Origin: Lewinellaceae bacterium
GTDB lineage: Bacteria > Bacteroidota > Bacteroidia > Chitinophagales > Saprospiraceae
DNA length: 64,000 nt
Direction of reading: 5' to 3'
Assembly: GCA_020636225.1 (NCBI GenBank)
Contig: JACJYI010000010.1
Span: 1 to 64,000, forward strand
Part shown: piece by piece, positions 17,440 to 26,919 of the stretch
How the letters are laid out: each line of letters begins with the position of its first letter
Position numbering within the stretch: the stretch's first letter is position 1
Notes under the pieces: generated by a model
The model's database searches: none
Seen by the model: the letters and a program-made list of their open reading frames with translations, nothing else
Told to the model about the DNA's origin: nothing
Program-made: the position numbers and the translations under genes

Positions 17440-19887
17440 ATGACGACCATTCGATTCCGAACTTTCCTGTTTTGCCTGGTTTTGTCCACTGGCCTGTCGG
17501 CCCAGACACCGGCGTGGATCTCGGGCCATGTAACCGATTCCGATGGCAAACCACTGACCTTCGCTTCGGTTCAGGTCACAAACGGTGCAGGGGCCACCAC
17601 GGATGCTTCAGGGCGATTTCAACTGCGGGTGCTGGCGACCGATTCCGTGCAACTTCAGGTTCGGTTCATCGGGTTTGAGCCTTGGTCGGGGTATGTGGCA
17701 CTCCCTACACGAGAGGACCTCCGCATTGTCCTGTTGCCTGTGGCCTTTCCCCTGCAGACACTGGAACTGATCGGTACCTGGGCGGAGGCCGATGCCCCTT
17801 TTACCCAGAGCCGGATGGATGCAGCCGACCTTGAGCAGCTCAATCTCGGTCAGGATATGCCTTTCCTGTTGCGCTTCACTCCCGGGGTGGTGGCGACCTC
17901 GGACGCTGGCACGGGAATCGGCTATACCGGTATTCGAGTAAGGGGTAGTGATCCCACGCGCACCAACATCACCATCAACGGGGTGCCGGTGAATGATCCG
18001 GAATCACAGGCCGTCTTCTGGGTGAATATGCCAGACCTGGCCAGTTCGGTCGACCAGATCCAGGTGCAACGCGGAGCGGGTACGTCGACCAATGGAGCGG
18101 GAGCCTTTGGCGCGACCATCAACATGCAGACGAAGACCCTTCGCAGTGAACCCTATGCCCGTCTGTCCTCAACAGTCGGATCATTCAACACACGAAGGGC
18201 GACCGTCGAGCTAGGTACCGGTCTGCTCGGTGGGCACTGGGCCCTGGACGGACGCTGGTCGGCCATCGATTCCGACGGCTATATCGATCGCGCCACGGCC
18301 AGGTTGCGTTCCTGGTATGGCTCGGTCGCCTGGCAGGACAGCCGGACCCTGGTCCGACTGCTGGCATTCTCCGGCCGGGAGCGCACCTATCAGTCCTGGT
18401 GGGGTACCCCTCAATCGCGGCTGGAGAACGACGTTGAAGGCATGCTGGCTCATGCAGCCAACAATGGACTGACCCCGGAACAAACAGACAATCTGCTGGA
18501 GTCAGGACGAACTTACAACTACTACCAATATAAGGATGAGGTCGACCAGTATGGCCAGGACAACCTGCAGCTCCATCTGTCCCGGGTATTGACCGATCGG
18601 TGGCGGGTGAATACGACCTTGCACTACACCAGGGGCCAGGGGTACTTCGAGCAATACCGGACGGGTGATGATCGCCGAAATTACGGATTGGAACCGGCGA
18701 TCTATGGTTCCGACACCCTGTCGGTGATCGATCTGGTTCGCCGGCGCTGGCTGGACAATGACTTCGCCGGCGTAGTGACCAATCTGCGCTATGAGGCGCC
18801 CCGATGGAATATCCATTTGGGCGGGGCCTGGAACACCTATCTGGGGGATCATTTCGGCCGGATCATCTGGGCAGAGGTCGCCCAGGGGATCGGGCCTGAT
18901 CATGAGTATTATTCAGGTGCGGGCGACAAGCGGGATGGCAATCTGTTTCTCAAAGCCGATTGGTCGCCGTCCTCTGCCTGGCGACTGTTTGTTGATGCCC
19001 AGGTCCGTCATGTGCAGTATCAGACCAGTGGTGTTGACAATGACCTTCGCAGCTATGATGTCCAGGATGACCGGGTTTTCTTCAATCCCAAAGCAGGAGT
19101 GACCTGGTCTCTGCAGCAGTGGTGCCAGCTCTATGCTTCGGCGGCTGTGGCCCATCGCGAGCCTTCCCGCAGTGAGTATATCGATGCCCCTTCAGGTGCG
19201 TTCCCCCGACCAGAGCGTATGGTGGATGTGGAGTTGGGCAGCCGTATCGCATGGGCAGCCTGGCAGTTGAACTTCAATGGCTATTGGATGGATTATACAG
19301 ACCAACTGGTGCCCACTGGCGCATTGAACGACGTAGGGGCCACTCTGAAGGTCAATGTGCCTGATTCCTACCGCCTTGGGTTGGAAGTGCAGGCGGAGGG
19401 GCCGATATGGGCAGATGTGTTCTATCAGGGCAGTCTGGGATGGAGCCGCAACCGGATCCGGGCATTTGATGAGGTGATCTATGATTATACCTCTGGCTTC
19501 GAGGAGATCCGCATACCGCACCGGGATGTCGATATCGCCTATTCACCTGACCTGGTGTACAGTCACCAGGTAGCCTGGACCTTCCTGGCGGGGTGGTCAT
19601 TGAACTGGATGAGCCAGTATGTCAGTCAGCACTATCTGGACAATACGGCCTCGGATGATCGGGCCATACCAGCCTGGTGGGTCAATGACCTACAGTTGCG
19701 GTGGGCCCGGCATTTGCCCCGGGTCGGAGACCTGACGGTCCGGTTTCAGGTCAATAATGTCCTGGATAAGGCCTACAGTTCAAATGGGTATACCTATTCG
19801 TATATCTATGATCAGCTGGTCACGGAGAACTTCTACTATCCTCAGGCTGGACGAAACTGGCAACTGGGAGTCCAGCTAAGCTGGTGA
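17440..19887 (+). CDS. TonB-dependent outer-membrane receptor under TPP riboswitch control (putative thiamin uptake)
   Basis: 815 residues. The signal peptide is 'MTTIRFRTFLFCLVLSTGLS' before AQ. A CarboxypepD_reg-like domain follows ('GHVTDSDGKPLTFASVQVT', about residues 27-100), then the plug ('TGIRVRGSDPTRTNITINGV', 'GAGTSTNGAGAFGATINM') and a beta-barrel ending in the aromatic terminus 'NWQLGVQLSW'. The frame opens at 17272 through the riboswitch; the ATG at 17440 is the start. The riboswitch makes thiamin or a precursor the probable substrate, as known for Omr1-type receptors of Bacteroidota. No PnuT-like permease or thiamin kinase gene is in the window. Confidence 0.88.
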   Translation: MTTIRFRTFLFCLVLSTGLSAQTPAWISGHVTDSDGKPLTFASVQVTNGAGATTDASGRFQLRVLATDSVQLQVRFIGFEPWSGYVALPTREDLRIVLLPVAFPLQTLELIGTWAEADAPFTQSRMDAADLEQLNLGQDMPFLLRFTPGVVATSDAGTGIGYTGIRVRGSDPTRTNITINGVPVNDPESQAVFWVNMPDLASSVDQIQVQRGAGTSTNGAGAFGATINMQTKTLRSEPYARLSSTVGSFNTRRATVELGTGLLGGHWALDGRWSAIDSDGYIDRATARLRSWYGSVAWQDSRTLVRLLAFSGRERTYQSWWGTPQSRLENDVEGMLAHAANNGLTPEQTDNLLESGRTYNYYQYKDEVDQYGQDNLQLHLSRVLTDRWRVNTTLHYTRGQGYFEQYRTGDDRRNYGLEPAIYGSDTLSVIDLVRRRWLDNDFAGVVTNLRYEAPRWNIHLGGAWNTYLGDHFGRIIWAEVAQGIGPDHEYYSGAGDKRDGNLFLKADWSPSSAWRLFVDAQVRHVQYQTSGVDNDLRSYDVQDDRVFFNPKAGVTWSLQQWCQLYASAAVAHREPSRSEYIDAPSGAFPRPERMVDVELGSRIAWAAWQLNFNGYWMDYTDQLVPTGALNDVGATLKVNVPDSYRLGLEVQAEGPIWADVFYQGSLGWSRNRIRAFDEVIYDYTSGFEEIRIPHRDVDIAYSPDLVYSHQVAWTFLAGWSLNWMSQYVSQHYLDNTASDDRAIPAWWVNDLQLRWARHLPRVGDLTVRFQVNNVLDKAYSSNGYTYSYIYDQLVTENFYYPQAGRNWQLGVQLSW

Positions 19888-19989
19888 GCATCTGAGGATT
19901 GGCACGAATATTTCTGTATGTAGGAGTTGACCACCCTTTGCCGGGATGATTCTGATTAGTGGATGATGCAAAATCCGTGAAAACAGGTT

Positions 19990-19997
19990 AAGTTTGC
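19990..19997 (+). promoter_or_regulatory. Candidate -7 promoter element (TAAGTTTG)
   Basis: An exact match to the Bacteroidota -7 consensus TAnnTTTG, 72 bp before the peroxidase start. No clear -33 TTTG box is found at the expected distance, so the call is tentative. Confidence 0.3.
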
Positions 19998-20069
19998 ATT
20001 CGTTCGTCCCAGAACCACCCCGAAACCTATCCCGAAGACTGATTTACTCACCGAATCAATCGTGTTACC

Positions 20070-22961
20070 ATGAGCAGGATAGTCCTACTGTTGTGTTTTT
20101 TTATGCCCCTTGTCGGTCAGTCACAGACCTACCGGACCTATACAGGATGGGGAAACAATGTTGATAACCCCGCGTGGGGTGCCGGTTTTTCGCAGATGCA
20201 GACCCGCACGACCGTCGCATTTGGAAATGGCTTCAGCACGCCAGCTGGGGCAAGCCGGGCCAATGCACGCCTGATTTCCAACTATCTGATGAGTCAGCCT
20301 AATGTCTTGCCCAGTTCGGAAGGACTGAGCGACTATGTCTGGGCGTTTGGCCAGTTTATCGATCACGATATCACACTGGTTCACAACAACAACTCCGAAT
20401 TCTTCCCGATCACCATCAATTTTCCTGATCCCATCTTCAATCCTGGTGGGGCGTTTCCAAACGCCTTCATTCCGATGACCCGTTCGGCAGTGGCCCCGGG
20501 TACTGGCACGGAAGCCGGGAATCCCAGGAAGTACATCAATCAGATCTCTGCCCTGGTGGATGGGTCTGCTGTCTACGGGCCAGATTCAACCTATGCCTCC
20601 TGGTTGCGGACGTATCAGGACGGGAAACTGAAAGTTTCCTCCGGCAACCATCTGCCATTCAATACGACGGATGGTGAACTGGACAGCCCGCTGGATCCAG
20701 CAGCTCCCGGCCTGGACAATGCCACCCAGCAGTTCAGTAAACTGTTTGTGGCCGGGGATATCCGGGCCAATGAGAATATTTTCCTCACCGCCTTGCACAC
20801 TCTGTTTGTCCGGGAGCATAATACGCAGTGTGACCTGATCAAGCGGGAGCATCCCGACTGGACGGACGAGCAGATCTATCAGCATGCCCGCAAGATCGTA
20901 GGGGGAACCATTCAGGCCATACTCAATGAAGAGTGGTTGCCCACTCTGGGTGTCCAGCTGCCTCCCTACACCGGATACAAACCGGAGGTCAATCCGGGTA
21001 TCTTCAATGTCTTCTCCGCCGCGGCGTTCCGACTGGGGCATACCTTGCTCAGCAGCAACCTGCACCGGTCCAACAACCTTGGCGGGACCATCCCCGAGGG
21101 GGATATCCTCCTGCGCGATGCATTCTTCAACCCCATGGCCATCGTCAACGATGGAGGGGTCAATCCCTTGCTCAAGGGCATGGCCCATCAGATGCAGCAG
21201 GAATTTGACGGGAAAGTGATCGACGATGTGCGGAACTTCCTGTTCGGCGGCCCCGGTTCCGGAGGAATGGACCTGGCGGCCATCAACATGCAGCGTGGCC
21301 GCGACCGCGGGTTAGCCGACTTCAATACCATCCGGGCGGATTTCGGATTTCCGAAGTATGCCAGTTTCCTGGACATGACCGGCGATGAGGACCTGGCCAA
21401 CCTTCTCAAGGTGGCCTATGTCAACATCGACAATATCGATCCCTGGGTAGGATTCCTGGTGGAAAAGAAGATGGCTGGCAGCATTTTCGGCGAGACCCTC
21501 CACAAGATCATGGTCGAACAGTTCGCTGCGATCCGGGACGGAGATCGGTTCTACTTTGAGAATGACCCCGATCTGACGGAGGAGGAAAAGGCCCGCATCA
21601 AGGCAACGACGATGTATGATGTGGTCATGCGCAATTCCAATATCACCATCCTGCAGAAGAACCTGTTCGTGATGGAGTCGCATTACGACATGTGCCAGGC
21701 CACCGAATATGAAGCAGAGGTGACCGGCCAGGTGATCGCCGATGCGTCCGGTGAGCCCCTTTCCGATGTAGAGGTCTCCCTGAATGCGGAGTTCCTGGAG
21801 CCATCGCTGGCCGCCAGTGATGAAAATGGAACATTCACCTTCGATCTGCAGCAGACCTGCCGCGGGTATCATCTTCTGGCCGATAAAGTCGACTCCTACA
21901 AAAATGGGCTGTCCATCGCCGACCTGATCATCATGCGTCGACACATGAACGGTGATCCCGTGTTGACCACGCCTTATCAGCTGTTTGCTGCTGACGTGAA
22001 TACCAACGGGGAGATCAGTATTGCCGACCTCCTGTCCATGAGAAAGGTCCTGATCGGCGCCCAGGAAGGCTATGACGGTGGCAAGCCCTGGCTGTTTGTC
22101 AATAATGCATACACATTTGCTGATCCGGCCAACCCGTTTGCCGAGAAGGAAGAAGTGACCGATATCAAGATCAAGCCATTGGAAGCGGCATATGATTTTG
22201 ATGTCCGGGCCATCAAGCTGGGTGATCTGAACGGGACTGTCAAACTGAACGGATTGATCGAATCCGAGATCCGGAACAGTGAGCCATTGGTCCTGGAAGC
22301 GATCGACCGGACCTGGAACCCTGGCGAAGTGGTCGAAGTGACCCTGCAGTCTCCGAACATTGATGGTTATGCCGGATTCCAGGCCACCCTGCAATACGGT
22401 GTGGAAATTCTGGACCTCAAGGAGATCCGGACAGAGGAGATCACCCTGGCCGAAGGGGTGAATTATTCCATCCAGGAGGCCACAGGATCCATTGCCCTGG
22501 CCATCGATTGGACGGGTGCGCTTGGTGCCAATACGAAAACCATGACCCTGGTGTTCGAGGCCAGGAAGAAGGGGACGCTCAAACAGGCCCTTCGATTGAA
22601 TGGTGGCTTGTTGGTGCCGGAGGCGGTCAGTCAGGATTTCGACATTACCGATGTCACCCTGAAGATCCGCCAGGATCTGGTCAGCAATGATACCAAGGAG
22701 CCCTTCGTCCTGTTTGGCAACCAGCCCAACCCGTTCAACGGGGAGACGGTCATTTCCTTTGAATTGCCGGAGGCCGGTGATATCACCCTGGCCGTCTATG
22801 ATCTCAGTGGTCGCCTGGTCTATGAGAGGGATGCCTATTTCTACAAAGGATACAACCAGATGGCGGTGACCCGCCAGGACCTGGGTGTGACCGGATTGCT
22901 GGTCTACCAGATCCGCACGGCACATGGAACGGCCACGCAGCGAATGCTGGTCAACGAGTAA
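20070..22961 (+). CDS. Secreted animal-type haem peroxidase fused to dockerin-like, cohesin-like and T9SS domains
   Basis: 963 residues. Signal peptide about 1-18. Residues about 20-545 are an animal haem peroxidase (An_peroxidase) domain. The distal His and Ca-binding Asp are in 'FGQFIDHDITL', the catalytic Arg/Glu in 'GDIRANENIFLTALHTLFVR', the proximal His in 'FRLGHTLLSSNLHR', and 'NMQRGRDRGLADFN' is the usual conserved helix. Next come a CarboxypepD_reg-like module (about 550-600, 'GEPLSDVEVSL'), a dockerin type I-like pair ('KNGLSIADLIIMRRHM' and 'ADVNTNGEISIADLLSMRKV'), a cohesin-like module (about 745-855) and a T9SS C-terminal domain ('LFGNQPNPFNGETVISFELP', ending 'TATQRMLVNE'). It probably produces oxidants at the cell surface; the substrate is unknown. 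Confidence 0.85.
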   Translation: MSRIVLLLCFFMPLVGQSQTYRTYTGWGNNVDNPAWGAGFSQMQTRTTVAFGNGFSTPAGASRANARLISNYLMSQPNVLPSSEGLSDYVWAFGQFIDHDITLVHNNNSEFFPITINFPDPIFNPGGAFPNAFIPMTRSAVAPGTGTEAGNPRKYINQISALVDGSAVYGPDSTYASWLRTYQDGKLKVSSGNHLPFNTTDGELDSPLDPAAPGLDNATQQFSKLFVAGDIRANENIFLTALHTLFVREHNTQCDLIKREHPDWTDEQIYQHARKIVGGTIQAILNEEWLPTLGVQLPPYTGYKPEVNPGIFNVFSAAAFRLGHTLLSSNLHRSNNLGGTIPEGDILLRDAFFNPMAIVNDGGVNPLLKGMAHQMQQEFDGKVIDDVRNFLFGGPGSGGMDLAAINMQRGRDRGLADFNTIRADFGFPKYASFLDMTGDEDLANLLKVAYVNIDNIDPWVGFLVEKKMAGSIFGETLHKIMVEQFAAIRDGDRFYFENDPDLTEEEKARIKATTMYDVVMRNSNITILQKNLFVMESHYDMCQATEYEAEVTGQVIADASGEPLSDVEVSLNAEFLEPSLAASDENGTFTFDLQQTCRGYHLLADKVDSYKNGLSIADLIIMRRHMNGDPVLTTPYQLFAADVNTNGEISIADLLSMRKVLIGAQEGYDGGKPWLFVNNAYTFADPANPFAEKEEVTDIKIKPLEAAYDFDVRAIKLGDLNGTVKLNGLIESEIRNSEPLVLEAIDRTWNPGEVVEVTLQSPNIDGYAGFQATLQYGVEILDLKEIRTEEITLAEGVNYSIQEATGSIALAIDWTGALGANTKTMTLVFEARKKGTLKQALRLNGGLLVPEAVSQDFDITDVTLKIRQDLVSNDTKEPFVLFGNQPNPFNGETVISFELPEAGDITLAVYDLSGRLVYERDAYFYKGYNQMAVTRQDLGVTGLLVYQIRTAHGTATQRMLVNE

Positions 22962-22985
22962 GCGCGTTTATAATCCTATGACGTC

Positions 22986-23026
22986 AAAACAGGCTGTCCC
23001 GGCAACGGGCAGCCTGTTTGCTTTTC
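22986..23026 (+). terminator. Rho-independent terminator after the peroxidase gene
   Basis: AAACAGGCTG and CAGCCTGTTT form a perfect 10-bp stem around a loop that can itself pair (CCCG/CGGG), followed by gcTTTTcTT. It begins 25 bp after the stop codon. Confidence 0.85.
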
Positions 23027-23049
23027 TTATAAGGCTGTGATGGATTGGT

Positions 23050-23190
23050 GCCATTCTCTGGCTGCACTTCTCTTCAACCCCTTCAGGGTTGGGCTCCACA
23101 AGTGGTTCCCACCCCGGGTTTCCTCCTTCGGCGGATAAACCACCCGGGGCTATCTTCTTCAACCCTTTCAGGGTTGTGAACCATTTTTCG
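23050..23190. repeat. Solitary palindromic repeat units (D-type)
   Basis: Contains TCAACCCCTTCAGGGTTGGG, a CCCCGGGTTT-n-AAACCACCCGGGG inverted repeat with the CTCCTTCGGCGGAT spacer, and CAACCCTTTCAGGGTTGTGAA. The same modules recur at 53.7-54.1, 59.2 and 61.1 kb. From 23190 to 23625 there is only a degenerate duplicated stretch (about 23380-23450 and 23565-23635, sharing AATCCGAAAGCG and GATCCAGGACCTGGAAGGG) and no gene. Confidence 0.75.
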
Positions 23191-23624
23191 GAGATGGGGA
23201 TTGATACGTTATCTGCTTATTTGATCACCTGTTCATAACCCGCCCTAATGGTGGGCAATAGGTTGGTCCGGGGTCTCAACCCTGGATTGGTCTGTTTTGC
23301 ATGAACGTTGACAGTGCCATCAAGTGAATATCAGGATGTCAAGGTCGTGCCCGAAGCAATACGGAATTCAATGCCTGATGGTCACCCTTATCTGATCAGA
23401 CAAGAATCCGAAAGCGAATAAGATCCAGGACCTGGAAGGGCTCCAACAGAGCAAACCTGGGTCTCCAACATGGAATGATCTGATGTGTAAGAAAGCCAAC
23501 GGTGCCTTGCAGAGAGTGACAAGATCTCAAGATCCAGCCTTTAGCGATAGAATACGCAATACCCGATGTGCACCTTATCCGATCAGGTAAAAAATCCGAA
23601 AGCGATTGAGATCCAGGACCTGGA

Positions 23625-25220
23625 AGGGGCTGGACCCTGAAGGGGTCCAACAGGATAGCCCCGGGTGCAACCCGGGGTTTGTATCGGATAGACAAACAAC
23701 CCTGAAGGGGTTGAAGAACTGAGGAATAGGCCCCCTCCCCTTTGCTGGGTTCAGCCAGCCATACATTCACATGGCGATCACGTCGTGGAAGATGAATCAC
23801 CGATCATCGGCCTGATCAGATACACTATGGTATGTGAGAGATCCTGGACCCTGAAGGGGTCCAACAGGATAGCCCCGGATGAAACCCGGGGTTTGTATCG
23901 GATGGACCATCAACCCTGAAGGGGTTGAAGAACTGTGGAAATGATCCACCGCGATTACGAAGAACAGCTGGCAATACTTCCACCAGACGATCAAGACGTG
24001 GAAGATGAATCACCGATCATCGGCCTGATCAATTGCGCTGTAACACGCGAGTGGGCAAGGACCCTGAAAGGGTCCAACAAGATAGCCCCGGGTGCAACCC
24101 GGGGTTAGCTGCGACCCCGGGAACAACCCTGAAGGGGTTGAAGAATTGTGGAATAGGCCCCCTCCCCTTTGCTGGGTTCAGCCAGCGATACTTCCACCAG
24201 ACGATCAAGACGCGGAAAATGAATCACCTATCATCGGCCTGATCAGATACACTATGGTATGCGAGAGATCCAGGACCCTGGAGGGGTCCAACAAAGATAG
24301 CCCCGGGTGCAACCCGGGGTTAGCTGCGACCCCGAGAACAACCCTGAAGGGGTTGAAGAACTGAGGAAATGATCCACCGCGTTTACGAAGAACAGCTGGC
24401 AATACTTCCACCAGACGATCAAGACGCGGAAAATGAATCACCCACCATCGGCCTGATCATTCGCGCTGTAACACGCGAGAGGGCAAGGACCCTGAAAGGG
24501 TCCAACAAGCTAGCCCCGGGTGCAACCCGGGGTTTGTATCGGATGGACCATCAACCCTGAAGGGGTTGAAGAACTGTGGAATAGGCCCCCTCCCCTTTGT
24601 TGGGTTCAGCCAGCCGTACATTCACCAGACGATCAAGACGCGGAAGATGAATCACCGATCATCGGCCTGATCAGATACGCTATGGTATGCGAGAGATCCA
24701 GGACCCTGAAAGGGTCCAACAAGCTAGCCCCGGGTGCAACCCGGGGTTAGCTGCGACCCCGAGAACAACCCTGAAGGGGTTGAAGAATTGTGGAATAGGC
24801 CCCCTCCCCTTTGCTGGGTTCAGTCAGCCATACATTCACCAGGCGATCAAGTCGCGGAAGATGAATCACCCACCATCGGCCTGATCAGATACACTATGGT
24901 ATGTGAGAGATCCTGGACCCTGAAGGGGTCCAACAGGATAGCCCCGGGTGCAACCCGGGGTTTGTATCGGATAAACAATTAACCCTGAAGGGGTTGAAGA
25001 ACTGTGGAATAGGCCCCCTCCCCTTTGCTGGGTTCAGCCAGCGATACTTCCACCAGACGATCAAGACGCGGAAAATGAATCACCTATCATCGGCCTGATC
25101 AGATACACTATGGTATGCGAGAGATCCAGGACCCTGAAGGGGTCCAATAAGCTAGCCCCGGGTGAAACCCGGGGTTTGTATCGGATAGACAATCAACCCT
25201 GAAGGGGTTGAAGAACTGCT
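23625..25220. repeat. Tandem array C: eight palindrome-rich units of about 214 bp
   Basis: Units start with GGACCCTGAAGGGGTCC-like palindromes at about 23628, 23849, 24059, 24273, 24488, 24702, 24915 and 25130. Each unit carries three palindromes in fixed order: GGACCCTGAAGGGGTCC, AGCCCCGGGTGCAACCCGGGG and CAACCCTGAAGGGGTTGAAG. These are followed by spacer DNA with CCCCCTCCCCTTTGCTGGGT (in most units) and ATCGGCCTGATCAGATAC. Two versions of the segment after the second palindrome (TTTGTATCGGAT or TTAGCTGCGACCCC) are interspersed. The array ends 18 bp from the stop codon of a Y1-type transposase gene, as REP arrays do near RAYT genes. The small open frames inside are not coding. Confidence 0.9.
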
Positions 25221-25237
25221 CTCCGAGACCCCATTTC

Positions 25238-25687
25238 TTAACCCATCAGGTACTGTTCCTCAAAGGGGATCCGATGCTCTGTCAACAATCGCTTGTACTC
25301 GTCCAGAAATGACTCGTTCTGGTGATGGACTTGCTGCCTGCGAACATACTGGGTCACTGTATCCAAATCCTTTACTGAACAGGTAAACGCACCGTATCCC
25401 GAAGACCATCGTTCAAACAATGGCGCTACCTTTTTTTCTTTCATCCATTTAGACGATGCCAGTTTGATATCCTTGATCAACCCGGACAGGGCTACCGTCG
25501 GATGCAGGTCAAACAATAGATGGATATGATCGCTGACTCCATTGATGGCATGCGGGTGGCATTGCTGTTTGCGAAGAATCCCACCGATATAGGCATATAA
25601 TTCCTGTGGATGATCCAGGATCAGTCGGGGCTCATGGCCATAAGTGGACAAGACAACGTGATAGATGATTTGCCGGAATGAAGACAT
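25238..25687 (-). CDS. Y1 (IS200/REP-associated) transposase-like protein
   Basis: 149 residues of the HUH/Y1 transposase superfamily (COG1943). The metal-binding HUH motif is 'DHIHLLFDL' and the putative catalytic Tyr lies in the C-terminal helix 'VTQYVRRQQVHHQ', followed by 'FLDEYKRLLTEHRIPFEE'. The length fits IS200-type TnpA or short REP-associated tyrosine transposases (RAYTs). No IS200-like subterminal hairpins were found. Instead the 3' end abuts palindrome array C, which favours a RAYT-like domesticated enzyme. It appears intact, with an ATG start. Activity on the neighbouring palindromes is inferred from position. Confidence 0.85.
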   Translation of the reverse strand: MSSFRQIIYHVVLSTYGHEPRLILDHPQELYAYIGGILRKQQCHPHAINGVSDHIHLLFDLHPTVALSGLIKDIKLASSKWMKEKKVAPLFERWSSGYGAFTCSVKDLDTVTQYVRRQQVHHQNESFLDEYKRLLTEHRIPFEEQYLMG

Positions 25688-25775
25688 GTCTGCAAAATAA
25701 ACAGAATGTTTTAAAATTGAAATAATCTGGCATCCAATGGCATTATGAAAGACGAATCAGGCGCGTAGGATGGGT

Positions 25776-26723
25776 TTATTCCACCTTGACGAATGAACCT
25801 GTCCACAGGAGATTACCCAACTCACCCCTTAAGATCAGTTGGTATGTGCCGGCCGGCATTCCGTCCACTGAAATCCTGTGGTCTATTGGAAGAAAATCTG
25901 CTTCACAAACGGATCGTCCCCATGCATCCATGATCTGGTAACGGATCGTATGTTGACCATTCAACCCGATCCACCGATCCAATCCCGGGCCTTCCAGATA
26001 GATCGTGCCATTCGTCGGATTCGGACTCAGGATTATCGAGGCAGTCTCCTGTTCAGGATGTTCGGTGGAGAGGATATGGGCGCAATCCAGACTGTCCCCG
26101 TATACTCCCAAAGCAGGGAGAAAGGCACAATGCATGGTATAAAATGTACCATCAAACAGGGAGCACGTTGGAATACTCAAGAAGGGGATATCCTGGCCGA
26201 AGAAAGGAAACATACCGAATCGCGGGACAACCGTCAGGGTGTCATGAAAAAATTCAAGTTCTGCCTCGCAATCCACCACGATCCGATAAGCGAACCATTC
26301 GTTTCCGCCCAATTCCAGGGAAAAGGTATCCAGTACCCATCGATGAAACTCCTGCCCGAAATAGGACCACTCCATGGGTTGGGCCAGCGTGTCTCCCGGC
26401 GAAGGCTGCCAGGGATAGAGTGGGTCAAGCAAAAAACTCACCGTGTCGACCAGATACAGCATCTCGCCATCGGTGTGATACAGGTAGTTCCGGTACTTCT
26501 TAAAGAACGTAAAGGGTGGATCTTCCTGCTGGAAGAAGGCGGCCTGCTGGCAAACCAGGCCATTGACCAGGGTGTCCTTTCCAAAGGTCAAATGCCAGGT
26601 GCCTTCGCCTACCGTATAGGAAGAAAATGTGCCTTCATAATAGGTATCGACCGGAAAACAAGATTGTCCGGCCAAGGATATCGAGCAAAGCCCCAAGAGT
26701 ATAGCCAACGCTAAGGCTTTCAT
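25776..26723 (-). CDS. Secreted protein with T9SS sorting domain (intact member of a paralogous pair)
   Basis: 315 residues. The signal peptide is 'MKALALAILLGLCSISLAG' with cleavage near QSCFPV. The body (about 20-220) has no named domain. It is beta-rich with 'GTWHLTFGKDTLVNGLVCQQ', 'HTDGEMLYLVD', 'GGNEWFAYRIVVDCEAELEF' and 'SLFDGTFYTMHC'. Residues about 230-315 are a T9SS C-terminal domain ('IILSPNPTNGTIYLEGPG', 'IMDAWGRSVCE', '...PAGTYQLILRG'). The neighbour at 26920-27867 is a paralogue of the same layout but is interrupted by a stop codon. Function unknown. Confidence 0.75.
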   Translation of the reverse strand: MKALALAILLGLCSISLAGQSCFPVDTYYEGTFSSYTVGEGTWHLTFGKDTLVNGLVCQQAAFFQQEDPPFTFFKKYRNYLYHTDGEMLYLVDTVSFLLDPLYPWQPSPGDTLAQPMEWSYFGQEFHRWVLDTFSLELGGNEWFAYRIVVDCEAELEFFHDTLTVVPRFGMFPFFGQDIPFLSIPTCSLFDGTFYTMHCAFLPALGVYGDSLDCAHILSTEHPEQETASIILSPNPTNGTIYLEGPGLDRWIGLNGQHTIRYQIMDAWGRSVCEADFLPIDHRISVDGMPAGTYQLILRGELGNLLWTGSFVKVE

Positions 26724-26919
26724 GGTTGTCTGTTTTCTGTTTCCAAGTTATGGATTCCTCCCGGGAAATGAGAAGGGAACATCTGGTTTGTCACCTGTGG
26801 GACATTTTTACTCTGGAACGCACATCCGTTCCGGGCCTCACCCGGTATCCATTCGTGGGTTTCCAGGGGTATGGGATTTTGATGAAGGTTGTACGGATTG
26901 ACAGCAAGTACCCGCCCCA

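Noticed and set aside
21312..22925. 537-codon minus-strand frame
   Set aside because: Shadow of the peroxidase fusion gene, with no recognisable domain.
23625..25220. CRISPR array
   Set aside because: Units are about 214 bp, spacers are conserved rather than unique, and there are no cas genes; it is a palindromic tandem repeat.
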